This document shows positions 1 to 6,858 of a DNA stretch of 11,970 bases, one piece after another. Source of the stretch: an uncultured Lachnospiraceae bacterium (GTDB taxonomy: Bacteria; Bacillota; Clostridia; Lachnospirales; Lachnospiraceae); NCBI GenBank assembly GCA_934371475.1, contig CAKRNX010000060.1, positions 1 through 11,970 on the forward strand, written 5' to 3'. Position numbers and translations under genes: made by a program. The notes below the pieces were generated by a model. It was not told the DNA's origin, did not search any database, and was given only the letters and a program-made list of their open reading frames with translations. Position 1 is the stretch's first letter, and each line of letters begins with the position of its first letter.

Positions 1-56
1 AAGTTGTGCTGCCAAAGCAGTAGCCCGCGGGGGATGTGAAGCACACTTTTTTATCT

Positions 57-84
57 TGCTTTTTAGATTGATGTTTAGTATAGT
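57..84 (+). promoter_or_regulatory. Possible sigma-A-type promoter upstream of plsX
   Basis: TTGCTT at 57-62 and TATAGT at 79-84 are separated by 16 bases and lie in an AT-rich stretch just before the plsX ribosome binding site. The -10 box matches TATAAT at five of six positions and the -35 box matches TTGACA at three of six. Transcription would start about 15-20 bases before the plsX start codon, giving a very short leader. This is a match by eye only; the operon may equally be read through from an unseen upstream gene. Confidence 0.35.
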
Positions 85-98
85 AATAATTAAGTGTT

Positions 99-104
99 AG
101 GAGG
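99..104 (+). promoter_or_regulatory. plsX ribosome binding site
   Basis: A perfect AGGAGG lies 7 bases before the ATG at 112. It rules out the in-frame GTG at 94, which lies upstream of this site. Confidence 0.85.
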
Positions 105-111
105 CGGAAAG

Positions 112-1137
112 ATGAGCGAACAGATTCGTGTGGCTGTGGATGCCATGGGCGGCGACAATGCACCGAGTGAGATTGTGCGGGGCGCTGTTACGGCAGTGAA
201 CAGTCGGAAGGACATCAAAGTTCTTCTGCTTGGCCGGCAGGATGCAGTGAATGCAGAATTAAAGAAATACACGTACCCGCCGGAACAGATTGAAGTGATA
301 CATACCTCAGAGGTGATTGAGACAGCGGAGCCTCCGGTAATGGCGATCCGTAAAAAAAAGGACTCTTCTATTGTAGTAGGGATGAATATGGTAAAACGCC
401 AGGAAGCGGACGCTTTTGTATCTGCGGGCAGCTCAGGTGCCGTGCTGGTAGGCGGACAGGTGATCGTGGGGAGGATCCGCGGCATTGAAAGACCGCCGTT
501 GGCTTCTCTGATACCGACGAAAAGAGGCGTGACACTGCTTCTGGACTGCGGAGCCAATGTAGATGCGCGAGCTTCTCATCTGGTGCAGTTTGCCCGGATG
601 GGATCGATTTATATGGAAAATGTTCTTGGCATTTCAAATCCCAGGGTAGGTATCCTGAATATCGGTGCAGAGGAAGAAAAAGGAAATGCACTGGTAAAAG
701 AGACATTTCCACTGCTGAAGGAACTGAAAGAAGAAGGCAAACTTAATTTTATCGGCAGTGTGGAGGCGAGGGATATTCCCGGAGGTTGTGTCGACGTGGT
801 AGTCTGTGAGGCTTTTGCGGGGAATATTGTGCTAAAGATGTATGAGGGTACGGCGGCAACGCTGTTGTCGGTGGTAAAAGAAAGTCTGATGTCCAGTATG
901 CGGAGCAAGCTTGGTGCGCTCATGATCAGGCCGGCGCTCAAAAAGGCGCTCAAGTCCTTTGATGCCAGCAGGTATGGAGGAGCACCGCTTCTGGGACTGA
1001 ATGGGCTGGTGGTAAAGACACACGGCAGTTCCAAGGCAAAAGAAATCAAAAATTCCATTATTCAATGTGTCCAGTTCAAGGAACAGAAGATTAATGAGAA
1101 AATAAAAGAGCATATTGCTGCAGAAAATGAAAAGTAA
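112..1137 (+). CDS. plsX: Phosphate acyltransferase PlsX
   Basis: PlsX makes acyl-phosphate from acyl-ACP and phosphate. The acyl-phosphate is then used by PlsY to acylate glycerol-3-phosphate, the first step of phosphatidic acid synthesis in most Gram-positives. It is a peripheral cytoplasmic enzyme. The 341-residue protein has the usual family length and carries the N-terminal AVDAMGGDNAP (residues 8-18), SAGSSGA (104-110), LDCGANVD (144-151), a GILNIGAEEEKGN segment and the C-terminal GLNGLVVKTHGSS (295-307). The start at 112 is chosen because AGGAGG sits 7 bases before it; an in-frame GTG at 94 precedes that site. Its stop is followed after 13 bases by acpP, and the acpP ribosome binding site overlaps the stop codon, so the two are almost certainly cotranscribed. 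PlsX uses acyl-ACP, which makes this pairing functional as well as positional. Confidence 0.97.
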   Translation: MSEQIRVAVDAMGGDNAPSEIVRGAVTAVNSRKDIKVLLLGRQDAVNAELKKYTYPPEQIEVIHTSEVIETAEPPVMAIRKKKDSSIVVGMNMVKRQEADAFVSAGSSGAVLVGGQVIVGRIRGIERPPLASLIPTKRGVTLLLDCGANVDARASHLVQFARMGSIYMENVLGISNPRVGILNIGAEEEKGNALVKETFPLLKELKEEGKLNFIGSVEARDIPGGCVDVVVCEAFAGNIVLKMYEGTAATLLSVVKESLMSSMRSKLGALMIRPALKKALKSFDASRYGGAPLLGLNGLVVKTHGSSKAKEIKNSIIQCVQFKEQKINEKIKEHIAAENEK

Positions 1138-1150
1138 GGAGAGAAAGCAG

Positions 1151-1381
1151 ATGGAATTTGAAAAATTACAGCAAATTATTGCGGAGGTCTTAAATGTAGA
1201 TGTGGATGAAATCACACCGGATACTACATTTGTAGATGATCTTGGAGCAGATTCTTTGGATGTATTTCAAATTATCATGGGAATTGAGGAAGAGTTTGAT
1301 ATTGAAATTCCGACAGAAGAGGCAGAAAAGATTGTGACTGTCGGAGATGCCGCTGAGCAGATTAAAAATGCGATAGGTTGA
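1151..1381 (+). CDS. acpP: Acyl carrier protein
   Basis: This is the small acidic carrier that holds growing fatty acids on a 4'-phosphopantetheine arm during type II fatty acid synthesis and supplies acyl-ACP to PlsX. The 76-residue protein has the family's normal length. The phosphopantetheine attachment serine is Ser35 in DLGADSLD (30-37), followed by the acidic recognition helix (around EEEFDIEIP). The start at 1151 is supported by AAGGAG at 1136-1141, 9 bases upstream; an in-frame ATG at 1115 lies inside plsX and would add an unusual basic N-terminus. It is followed by a 171-base structured spacer before rnc. ACP is normally far more abundant than RNase III or SMC, so partial termination or processing in that spacer would make sense, but this is inference. 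Confidence 0.97.
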   Translation: MEFEKLQQIIAEVLNVDVDEITPDTTFVDDLGADSLDVFQIIMGIEEEFDIEIPTEEAEKIVTVGDAAEQIKNAIG

Positions 1382-1387
1382 GAAAGC

Positions 1388-1416
1388 AGGGCTGCCACAG
1401 ATATGGTGACAGCCCT
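1388..1416 (+). promoter_or_regulatory. Hairpin A downstream of acpP, possible weak terminator or processing site
   Basis: AGGGCTG (1388-1394) pairs perfectly with CAGCCCT (1410-1416). CAC/GTG pairs inside the stem after one mismatch, leaving a 7-base loop. The following CTCTTGTT is pyrimidine-rich but is not a good U-tract, so this would be at best a leaky terminator. It sits 7 bases after the acpP stop. Its right arm shares 1412-1416 with the left arm of the next hairpin, so the two cannot form together. Confidence 0.6.
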
Positions 1417-1438
1417 CTCTTGTTACACAGGAGAGGGC
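1412..1438 (+). promoter_or_regulatory. Hairpin B, overlapping hairpin A and covering a ribosome binding site
   Basis: GCCCTCTC (1412-1419) pairs perfectly over 8 bases with GAGAGGGC (1431-1438) around an 11-base loop. There is no U-tract after it, so it is not an intrinsic terminator. The right arm contains the ribosome binding site of the small ORF that starts at 1444 and would hide it when paired. Hairpin A would release it. Confidence 0.6.
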
Positions 1439-1458
1439 ATCTGATGAGCCTAAGATGC
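1437..1458 (+). promoter_or_regulatory. Hairpin C around the start of a small ORF
   Basis: GCATCT (1437-1442) pairs with AGATGC (1453-1458) around a 10-base loop that contains the ATG at 1444. Two G-U pairs can extend it outward. It competes with hairpin B for 1437-1438. Confidence 0.4.
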
Positions 1459-1536
1459 TTTGTGCGGATGCGCGATTCTGCCGGGCAGGTAACCGGTAAA
1501 GCGGACAGTAATAGCCGTATTGGAGAGAATGATTGA
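1444..1536 (+). CDS. Possible 30-residue small protein or leader peptide before rnc
   Basis: I do not recognise this ORF. It begins with ATG, ends at TGA 1534-1536 and encodes 30 residues starting MSLRCFVRMRDSAG. It is preceded by AGGAGAGG (1429-1436), 7 bases before the ATG, which is as good as the sites of the real genes here. The peptide is basic at its N-terminal end and has no hydrophobic segment. Its stop lies 16 bases before the chosen rnc start. The ribosome binding site lies in the right arm of hairpin B and the start codon lies in the loop of hairpin C, a layout that would suit a regulated leader peptide. It may also be chance in a short spacer; only conservation or ribosome profiling could decide. 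Confidence 0.27.
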   Translation: MSLRCFVRMRDSAGQVTGKADSNSRIGEND

Positions 1537-1540
1537 GTTC

Positions 1541-1546
1541 GAGAGG
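1541..1546 (+). promoter_or_regulatory. rnc ribosome binding site
   Basis: GAGAGG, followed by TG, lies 6 bases before the ATG at 1553. The earlier in-frame ATG at 1529 has its only purine-rich stretch (1522-1527) one base away, too close to work well. This favours 1553 as the start. Confidence 0.6.
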
Positions 1547-1552
1547 TGCGTT

Positions 1553-2266
1553 ATGTCAGAAAAAGCAATGGAAATGTTGCAGAAGAAGATTGGATATCGG
1601 TTTAGAGATTTGTCACTGCTGCGTCAGGCACTGAGTCATAGTTCTTATGCCAATGAACACAGACAGGAGAATGCGGGAGATAATGAACGCCTGGAATTTC
1701 TGGGAGATGCTGTACTGGAGCTGAGCAGCAGTGAATTTTTGTTTCTGGAATATCCGCAGATGCCGGAGGGAGATATGACTAAGCTGAGAGCCAGTCTGGT
1801 ATGTGAGCCGACACTGGCGCTGTGTGCCAGGGATATCGGGCTGCCGGAGTATCTGCTTCTGGGAAAAGGAGAAGAACATACAGGCGGCAGACACAGAGAT
1901 TCTATCGTTTCAGATGCGATGGAAGCACTGATTGGGGCGATCTATCTGGATGGTGGTTTTGCTAGCGCAAAAGAATTTGTAAGAAAATTTATTTTGACAG
2001 ATATTGAGCATAAAAAACTCTTTTACGATAGCAAGACAATCCTGCAGGAGATTGTGCAGAGAGATTATAAGGAAGAAGAAGTAGCCTATGTGCTGACCGG
2101 AGAAGAAGGACCGGATCATGCCAAAAGATTTATTGTAGAGGTTCGCATCGGCGGAAAAACAGAGGGAACCGGTGTGGGAAGCACCAAAAAAGGTGCGGAG
2201 CAGGAAGCTGCTTATCGGGCAATTATTTCTCTGAGAGGAAAAATGGATGTATCTGAAAAGTATTGA
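1553..2266 (+). CDS. rnc: Ribonuclease III
   Basis: This is a double-strand-specific endoribonuclease that matures rRNA precursors and cuts structured mRNAs. In the 237-residue protein the N-terminal nuclease domain carries the signature NERLEFLGD (44-52) with the metal-binding residues Glu45, Glu48 and Asp52. The second acidic pair is Asp121 and Glu124 in SDAMEALIGAIYLDGG. A double-stranded-RNA-binding domain follows at about 165-232, ending in the GAEQEAAYRAI helix. All catalytic residues are present. The start at 1553 is chosen on ribosome binding site spacing; in-frame TTG 1520 and ATG 1529 are alternatives. The last 20 bases overlap the smc start, so smc is probably translationally coupled. 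In some bacteria RNase III cuts a hairpin in its own leader, and the hairpins at 1388-1458 are candidates for this here (inference). Confidence 0.96.
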   Translation: MSEKAMEMLQKKIGYRFRDLSLLRQALSHSSYANEHRQENAGDNERLEFLGDAVLELSSSEFLFLEYPQMPEGDMTKLRASLVCEPTLALCARDIGLPEYLLLGKGEEHTGGRHRDSIVSDAMEALIGAIYLDGGFASAKEFVRKFILTDIEHKKLFYDSKTILQEIVQRDYKEEEVAYVLTGEEGPDHAKRFIVEVRIGGKTEGTGVGSTKKGAEQEAAYRAIISLRGKMDVSEKY

Positions 2267-5200
2267 GGTGCAGGGCTTCAAGTCGTTTGCCAATAAGATT
2301 GTATTTCAGTTTCATGAAGGTATTACGGGTATCGTAGGACCTAATGGCAGCGGAAAAAGCAACGTGGCGGATGCAGTGCGATGGGTGCTGGGAGAACAGC
2401 GCGTGAGGCAGCTGAGAGGCGGCACCATGCAGGATATTATTTTTTCCGGAACCGAGAACCGCAAACCGATGGGATATGCGTTTGTAGCGATTACACTGGA
2501 TAATTCAGACCACAGTCTGCCGGTATCTTATGATGAAGTGACTGTGGCGAGACGCCTGTACCGTTCAGGAGAGAGCGAATATCTGCTTAACGGGACGCAG
2601 TGCCGTCTGAAGGATGTCAATGAGCTGTTTTACGATACCGGTATTGGCAAAGAAGGATATTCGATTATCGGGCAGGGGCAGATCGAGAAAATACTCAGCG
2701 GAAAACCCGAGGAGCGCCGTGAACTGTTTGATGAAGCAGCCGGCATTGTAAAATATAAAAGACGAAAATTTACCGCACAGAAAAAACTGGAAGATGAACA
2801 GCAGAATCTGATCCGTGTCAATGATATTTTGGCGGAATTGTCCAGGCAGCTGGAACCGATGGAACGGCAGGCAGAGAAAGCCAGAGTTTATCTGAAAAAG
2901 AAGGAAGAACTGAAAGCGTACGATGTCAATATGTTCCTGGGCGACGTTGAACGACTGCGGGAAGAACTGGTACAGACGCAGGAGAAGTACGGGATTGCGG
3001 CTGATGATCTGAGACAGACACAGGAAGAATATGAAAAGACCAGGGCTGAATATGAAGCGTTGGAGACACAGCTGGAGGTTATTGAAAAGGAGCTGAAAGC
3101 AGAGCAGGAAAAGACGACAGTCGCGCGGCTTGAGAGACAGCAGCTGGAGAGCAGGATTGCGCTGCTTGGCGAGCAGATTAAGACTTCCAGGCAGAGCAGG
3201 GAGCATATGCGGTCCCGGTTTGATATGCTGGAGAAGGATATCGAGGACAGAAAGCAGCAGAAAGCGCAGACAGATCAGAGGCAGCACCAGATCCGGGCAA
3301 AGACGGATGAAATCCGGGAGCAGAACCGCGAGGCAGCTGCAGCGCATGAAAATCTGCTGCAGCAGATTGAGGCGTGCAGCGGACAGATTGAGCGATGCAA
3401 GAACGAGATGATCAGTCTGCTGAATGAGCGAAGCTCTGTGAAAGCCAGGCAGCAGCGTTTTGCCACGATGATAGAGCAGCTGAATATCCGCAGGGCGCAG
3501 ATCAGCCAGCAGATCCTGAAACTGAAGAGCCAGGAGAGCGATCAGAAAGGGATTCTGGACGGACTTCAGGCCGAGCATGACGGGATTATCGGACAGATCA
3601 GAGAACTGAACGAAAAAAGTGCACAGATCAATGAGAAGCTTGACCGTCTGCAGGAACAGCTTGCGGATGACAACCAGCAGATCGAGCGGGTGCAGACAGA
3701 ATATCACAGAGACGCCTCCAGATTGGAATCTCTGCGCAATATGACAGAGCGCTATGACGGCTATGGCAACAGTATCCGCCGGGTGATGGAACGGAAGGAC
3801 CGTGAAAAAGGAATCCTGGGCGTTGTGGCAGATCTGGTTAAAACGGAAAAAAAATATGAGATTGCGATTGAGACAGCGCTGGGCGGCAGCATCCAGAATA
3901 TTGTGACGGAGGATGAAGATACAGCCAAACGGATGATTGAATATCTGAAACGGAACAAATTTGGCCGGGCTACATTTCTTCCGCTGACTGCGATGAGCCG
4001 AAGAGGCGGTTTCGGACAGGACCAGGTGTTGCGTGAGCCGGGGGTTATCGGGCTGGCCAGCGGCCTGGTGAGTGCTGACGGCAAATATGCATATCTGGTG
4101 GAGTACCTTCTTGGCAAAACGGTGGTGACCGATCAGATCGATCATGCGGTGGCTCTGGCCAGAAAATATCGCTACACGCTCAGAATTGTTACGCTGGAGG
4201 GAGAGTCTTTGAGTCCGGGCGGTTCCATGACGGGTGGTGCATTCCGAAGTAATAGCAATCTGCTGGGACGGCGCCGCGAGATGGAAGAACTGCAGTCTGA
4301 GGTAGAAAAAAAGAAAAAGAAAATGGAAGAACTGCGTGCGTCGATTGATACATGCAGAGACGAGCGGAGCAAACAGAGAGAACTGCTTGTGGAAATTTCT
4401 GATCAGCTGCAGAAAAAGTATATTGAACAGAATACCGTGCAGATGAAAATGCGCGAGGTAAAGACGCAGAAGGATCAGACGGTCAGCGGTTATCAGCAGA
4501 TTCGCAGGGAAGGCGAGGAGATTGAGGCGCAGTCCGGGGAAATGGATCAGGAGGCGGCAGGAATTGAGGCTCTGCTGAATGAGTCGGCCAGCCGGGAGCA
4601 GGAACTGAAAAGGGCGGCGGAGCAGGCCGCACAGGAGCTGGAACAGATCAGAGAGCGTGAAAGCCGGTCGGCCAGGGAGCTGGAACAGGTACACCTGCAG
4701 CTGGCTTCACTGGAACAGGAAGAGATATTTACAGTCAGCAGCAGTGAGCGACTGCTGGGAGAGATCACAGCGTTCCAGCGTGAACAGGAGCAGATTCGGC
4801 AGCAGCTGGCAGATGAGGCAGAGCAGATTCATCAGAAAGAAGAACAGATCGCTCAGATTGGCCGGGAGTCAGAGAACGCTGCCGGAATGATCAGTCAGGC
4901 AGAGCGACAGGGTGCGCAGCTGAGTGTGAAAAAGGAAGAAAAGAGCAGACAGCAGAAGGATATTTTCCGAAAAAGAGAAGATCTCTCCGGACGCAGTACC
5001 CTGCTTGACAAAGAGTGCTTCCGTCTGAACAGCCAGATGGAGAAACTGGAAGAGACGAGAGATGCCCGGATTTCCTATATGTGGGATGAATATGAGCTGA
5101 CTTACAGTGCGGCTCTGGAGCTGAAGAGGGAAGATCTCGGCGGTCCGGCACAGATCAGGGGACAGATTGCCGAACTGAAAAATGAGATCAAAAGTCTGGG

Positions 5201-5807
5201 CAGCGTCAATGTCAATGCGATTGAAGATTACAGAGAACTGTCCGAGAGACATACATTTCTCACGTCGCAGCATGAGGATCTGGTACAGGCGGAGGCTGCA
5301 CTGGAGAAAATTATCGAAGATCTGGATGCCGGTATGCGGGCACAGTTTAAGGAACAGTTTGCGCTGATTCAGGCGGAGTTTGATAAGGCATTCAAACAGC
5401 TTTTCGGCGGAGGAAAGGGAACGCTGGAGCTGGTAGAGGATGAGGATATCCTGGAGGCCGGAGTGCGGATCATTGCACAGCCGCCAGGCAAAAAGCTGCA
5501 GAATATGATGCAGCTGTCTGGCGGAGAAAAATCTCTGACAGCGATTGCGCTGCTCTTTGCCCTCCAGAATCTCAAGCCATCTCCGTTCTGTCTGCTCGAT
5601 GAAATTGAGGCGGCGCTGGATGAGAGCAATGTGGAGAGGTATGCCAGTTATCTTCACAAGTTGACAAAGCATACACAATTCATTATTATTACACATAGAA
5701 GAGGAACTATGGCTGCGGCTGACAGACTTTACGGCATTACGATGCAGGAGAAAGGAGTTTCGGCGCTGGTTTCAGTCAGCCTGATTGAAGATGAGCTGGA
5801 CAAATAG
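2247..5807 (+). CDS. smc: Chromosome partition protein SMC
   Basis: SMC is the ATPase of the bacterial condensin, which works with ScpA and ScpB to organise and segregate the chromosome. The 1186-residue protein has the usual length. Its N-terminal head has Walker A GPNGSGKS (31-38, Lys37) after the opening MYLKSIEVQGFKSF. Two long coiled-coil arms rich in Gln, Glu, Arg and Lys occupy about 170-510 and 680-1010. Between them lies the hinge (about 520-670) with GGSMTGG at its end. The C-terminal head has the ABC signature LSGGEKS (1090-1096) and Walker B ending in LLDE with Asp1118 and Glu1119, followed by AALDES. All ATPase motifs are intact. The start codon overlaps the end of rnc, with AGAGGA at 2234-2239 placed 7 bases upstream. 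scpA and scpB are not in the window. ftsY follows after 45 bases. Confidence 0.98.
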   Translation: MYLKSIEVQGFKSFANKIVFQFHEGITGIVGPNGSGKSNVADAVRWVLGEQRVRQLRGGTMQDIIFSGTENRKPMGYAFVAITLDNSDHSLPVSYDEVTVARRLYRSGESEYLLNGTQCRLKDVNELFYDTGIGKEGYSIIGQGQIEKILSGKPEERRELFDEAAGIVKYKRRKFTAQKKLEDEQQNLIRVNDILAELSRQLEPMERQAEKARVYLKKKEELKAYDVNMFLGDVERLREELVQTQEKYGIAADDLRQTQEEYEKTRAEYEALETQLEVIEKELKAEQEKTTVARLERQQLESRIALLGEQIKTSRQSREHMRSRFDMLEKDIEDRKQQKAQTDQRQHQIRAKTDEIREQNREAAAAHENLLQQIEACSGQIERCKNEMISLLNERSSVKARQQRFATMIEQLNIRRAQISQQILKLKSQESDQKGILDGLQAEHDGIIGQIRELNEKSAQINEKLDRLQEQLADDNQQIERVQTEYHRDASRLESLRNMTERYDGYGNSIRRVMERKDREKGILGVVADLVKTEKKYEIAIETALGGSIQNIVTEDEDTAKRMIEYLKRNKFGRATFLPLTAMSRRGGFGQDQVLREPGVIGLASGLVSADGKYAYLVEYLLGKTVVTDQIDHAVALARKYRYTLRIVTLEGESLSPGGSMTGGAFRSNSNLLGRRREMEELQSEVEKKKKKMEELRASIDTCRDERSKQRELLVEISDQLQKKYIEQNTVQMKMREVKTQKDQTVSGYQQIRREGEEIEAQSGEMDQEAAGIEALLNESASREQELKRAAEQAAQELEQIRERESRSARELEQVHLQLASLEQEEIFTVSSSERLLGEITAFQREQEQIRQQLADEAEQIHQKEEQIAQIGRESENAAGMISQAERQGAQLSVKKEEKSRQQKDIFRKREDLSGRSTLLDKECFRLNSQMEKLEETRDARISYMWDEYELTYSAALELKREDLGGPAQIRGQIAELKNEIKSLGSVNVNAIEDYRELSERHTFLTSQHEDLVQAEAALEKIIEDLDAGMRAQFKEQFALIQAEFDKAFKQLFGGGKGTLELVEDEDILEAGVRIIAQPPGKKLQNMMQLSGGEKSLTAIALLFALQNLKPSPFCLLDEIEAALDESNVERYASYLHKLTKHTQFIIITHRRGTMAAADRLYGITMQEKGVSALVSVSLIEDELDK

Positions 5808-5852
5808 CAGCGGTTATAGATATGAATATTGCAGCAGGAAGGAGAGTGACAT

Positions 5853-6782
5853 ATGGAAGAAAAGAAAGGTTTTTTTAAACGTCTGGTTCAGGGACTTACA
5901 AAAACCAGAGATAATATTGTTTCGGGTATCGATTCCATATTTAACGGATATTCCAGCATTGATGACGATTTTTATGAAGAGATTGAGGAGATCCTTGTGA
6001 TGGGAGACTTGGGCATCAATGCGACTGCTTCTATTATTGAAGATCTGAAAACGAAGGTAAAGGAGCAGAAGATCAAGGATCCGGCAGAGTGCAAGAAACT
6101 GCTGATCCAGAGTATCAAGGATGAGATGAATGTAGGGGAGACGGACTATGAGTTTGAACACAGAAAGTCTGTGATCCTGGTAGTCGGCGTGAATGGCGTA
6201 GGTAAAACTACAAGTGTGGGCAAGCTGGCTGGCAAGCTGAAAGATCAGGGGAAAAAGGTTGTGCTGGCTGCGGCTGACACGTTCCGTGCGGCTGCGGGAG
6301 AACAGCTGGCTGAGTGGGCAAGACGTGCCAACGTAGATATGATCGGAGGCCAGGAGGGTTCTGATCCGGGAGCGGTCGTATATGATGCGATTGCTGCCGC
6401 CAAGGCAAGGAATGCGGATGTGCTTCTGTGTGATACGGCAGGACGGCTTCATAACAAAAAGAATCTGATGAACGAACTGGGCAAGATCAATAAGATTATT
6501 GAACGGGAGTATCCGGAAGCATACAAAGAGACACTGGTAGTCCTCGATGGCACGACAGGCCAGAATGCGCTGGCTCAGGCCAGAGAGTTTGAGGAAGTGA
6601 CGGACATTACCGGCATTATTCTGACAAAGCTGGACGGTACTGCAAAAGGCGGCATCGCTGTGGCGATTCACTCAGAGCTGGGGATTCCGGTAAAATATAT
6701 CGGAGTCGGAGAGACGATTGATGATCTGCAGAAGTTTAATGCAGATGAGTTTGTTAACGCGCTGTTTGATGTAAATAAATAG
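5853..6782 (+). CDS. ftsY: Signal recognition particle receptor FtsY
   Basis: FtsY is the membrane-associated SRP GTPase that docks Ffh-ribosome complexes at the Sec translocon for insertion of membrane proteins. The 309-residue protein has the short N-terminal region normal for Gram-positives, without the long acidic A domain of enteric bacteria. The helical N domain spans about 20-100, followed by the GTPase with G1 GVNGVGKTT (112-120, Lys118), the DTFRAAAGEQL motif, G3 DTAGR (194-198), G4 TKLDG (258-262), the GGIAVAI segment and the closing GVGETIDDLQ. The ATG at 5853 has AAGGAG (5839-5844) 8 bases before it. It follows smc, as in many Firmicutes. The usual downstream ylxM-ffh pair is absent; a threonine ammonia-lyase gene follows instead. 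Confidence 0.98.
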   Translation: MEEKKGFFKRLVQGLTKTRDNIVSGIDSIFNGYSSIDDDFYEEIEEILVMGDLGINATASIIEDLKTKVKEQKIKDPAECKKLLIQSIKDEMNVGETDYEFEHRKSVILVVGVNGVGKTTSVGKLAGKLKDQGKKVVLAAADTFRAAAGEQLAEWARRANVDMIGGQEGSDPGAVVYDAIAAAKARNADVLLCDTAGRLHNKKNLMNELGKINKIIEREYPEAYKETLVVLDGTTGQNALAQAREFEEVTDITGIILTKLDGTAKGGIAVAIHSELGIPVKYIGVGETIDDLQKFNADEFVNALFDVNK

Positions 6783-6818
6783 CGGACGAACAGAGATAAG
6801 AAATTACAAAGAACAGAA

Positions 6819-6838
6819 GTCGTCAGATTGCGGACGAC
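6819..6838 (+). promoter_or_regulatory. Hairpin in the ftsY-ilvA spacer, next to the ilvA ribosome binding site
   Basis: GTCGTC (6819-6824) pairs with GACGAC (6833-6838) around an 8-base loop and ends 5 bases before the AAGGAG of ilvA. An imperfect repeat of the right arm, GCGGACGA at 6782-6789, occurs 48 bases before its second copy at 6830-6837. It could pair with the same left arm (GACGA with TCGTC). There is no U-tract. The structure is real as sequence, but a function is not shown. Confidence 0.35.
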
Positions 6839-6858
6839 AGAATAAGGAGACAGAAAAG

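Noticed and set aside
1..56. Possible end of an upstream gene such as rpmF, or a terminator (CTGC-caaa-GCAG at 9-20, TGTG-aag-CACA before a T-run at 35-52)
   Set aside because: None of the three frames shows a recognisable protein tail, and both stems are only 4 bases long, too weak to call a terminator.
68..97. TTAGTATAGTAATAATTAA before plsX as a FapR-type operator
   Set aside because: FapR controls plsX in Bacillus and its operator starts TTAGTA, but the right half should be close to TACTAA. That inverted half is missing here.
94..111. GTG at 94 as the plsX start
   Set aside because: It lies upstream of and reads through the AGGAGG site, giving MLGGGK before the conserved N-terminus. ATG 112 has ideal spacing.
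1441..1500. CTGATGAG at 1441-1448, resembling the core of a hammerhead ribozyme
   Set aside because: No GAAA core segment follows at a suitable distance and the required three-stem arrangement cannot be drawn. The bases are better explained by hairpin C and the small ORF start.
4304..4325. A AAA AAG slippery heptamer in smc, a possible -1 frameshift site
   Set aside because: It encodes a lysine run in the coiled coil, the 0 frame continues intact to the ATPase signature, and the -1 frame stops after about 12 codons. No clear downstream stimulatory structure was seen.
2565..4694. A 709-codon open frame on the minus strand inside smc
   Set aside because: It is antisense to an intact SMC reading frame. 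The coiled-coil arms are rich in CAG, GAG and CTG codons, which avoid stops on the opposite strand. Its translation is Leu/Phe/Gln-rich low-complexity sequence with no recognisable domain.
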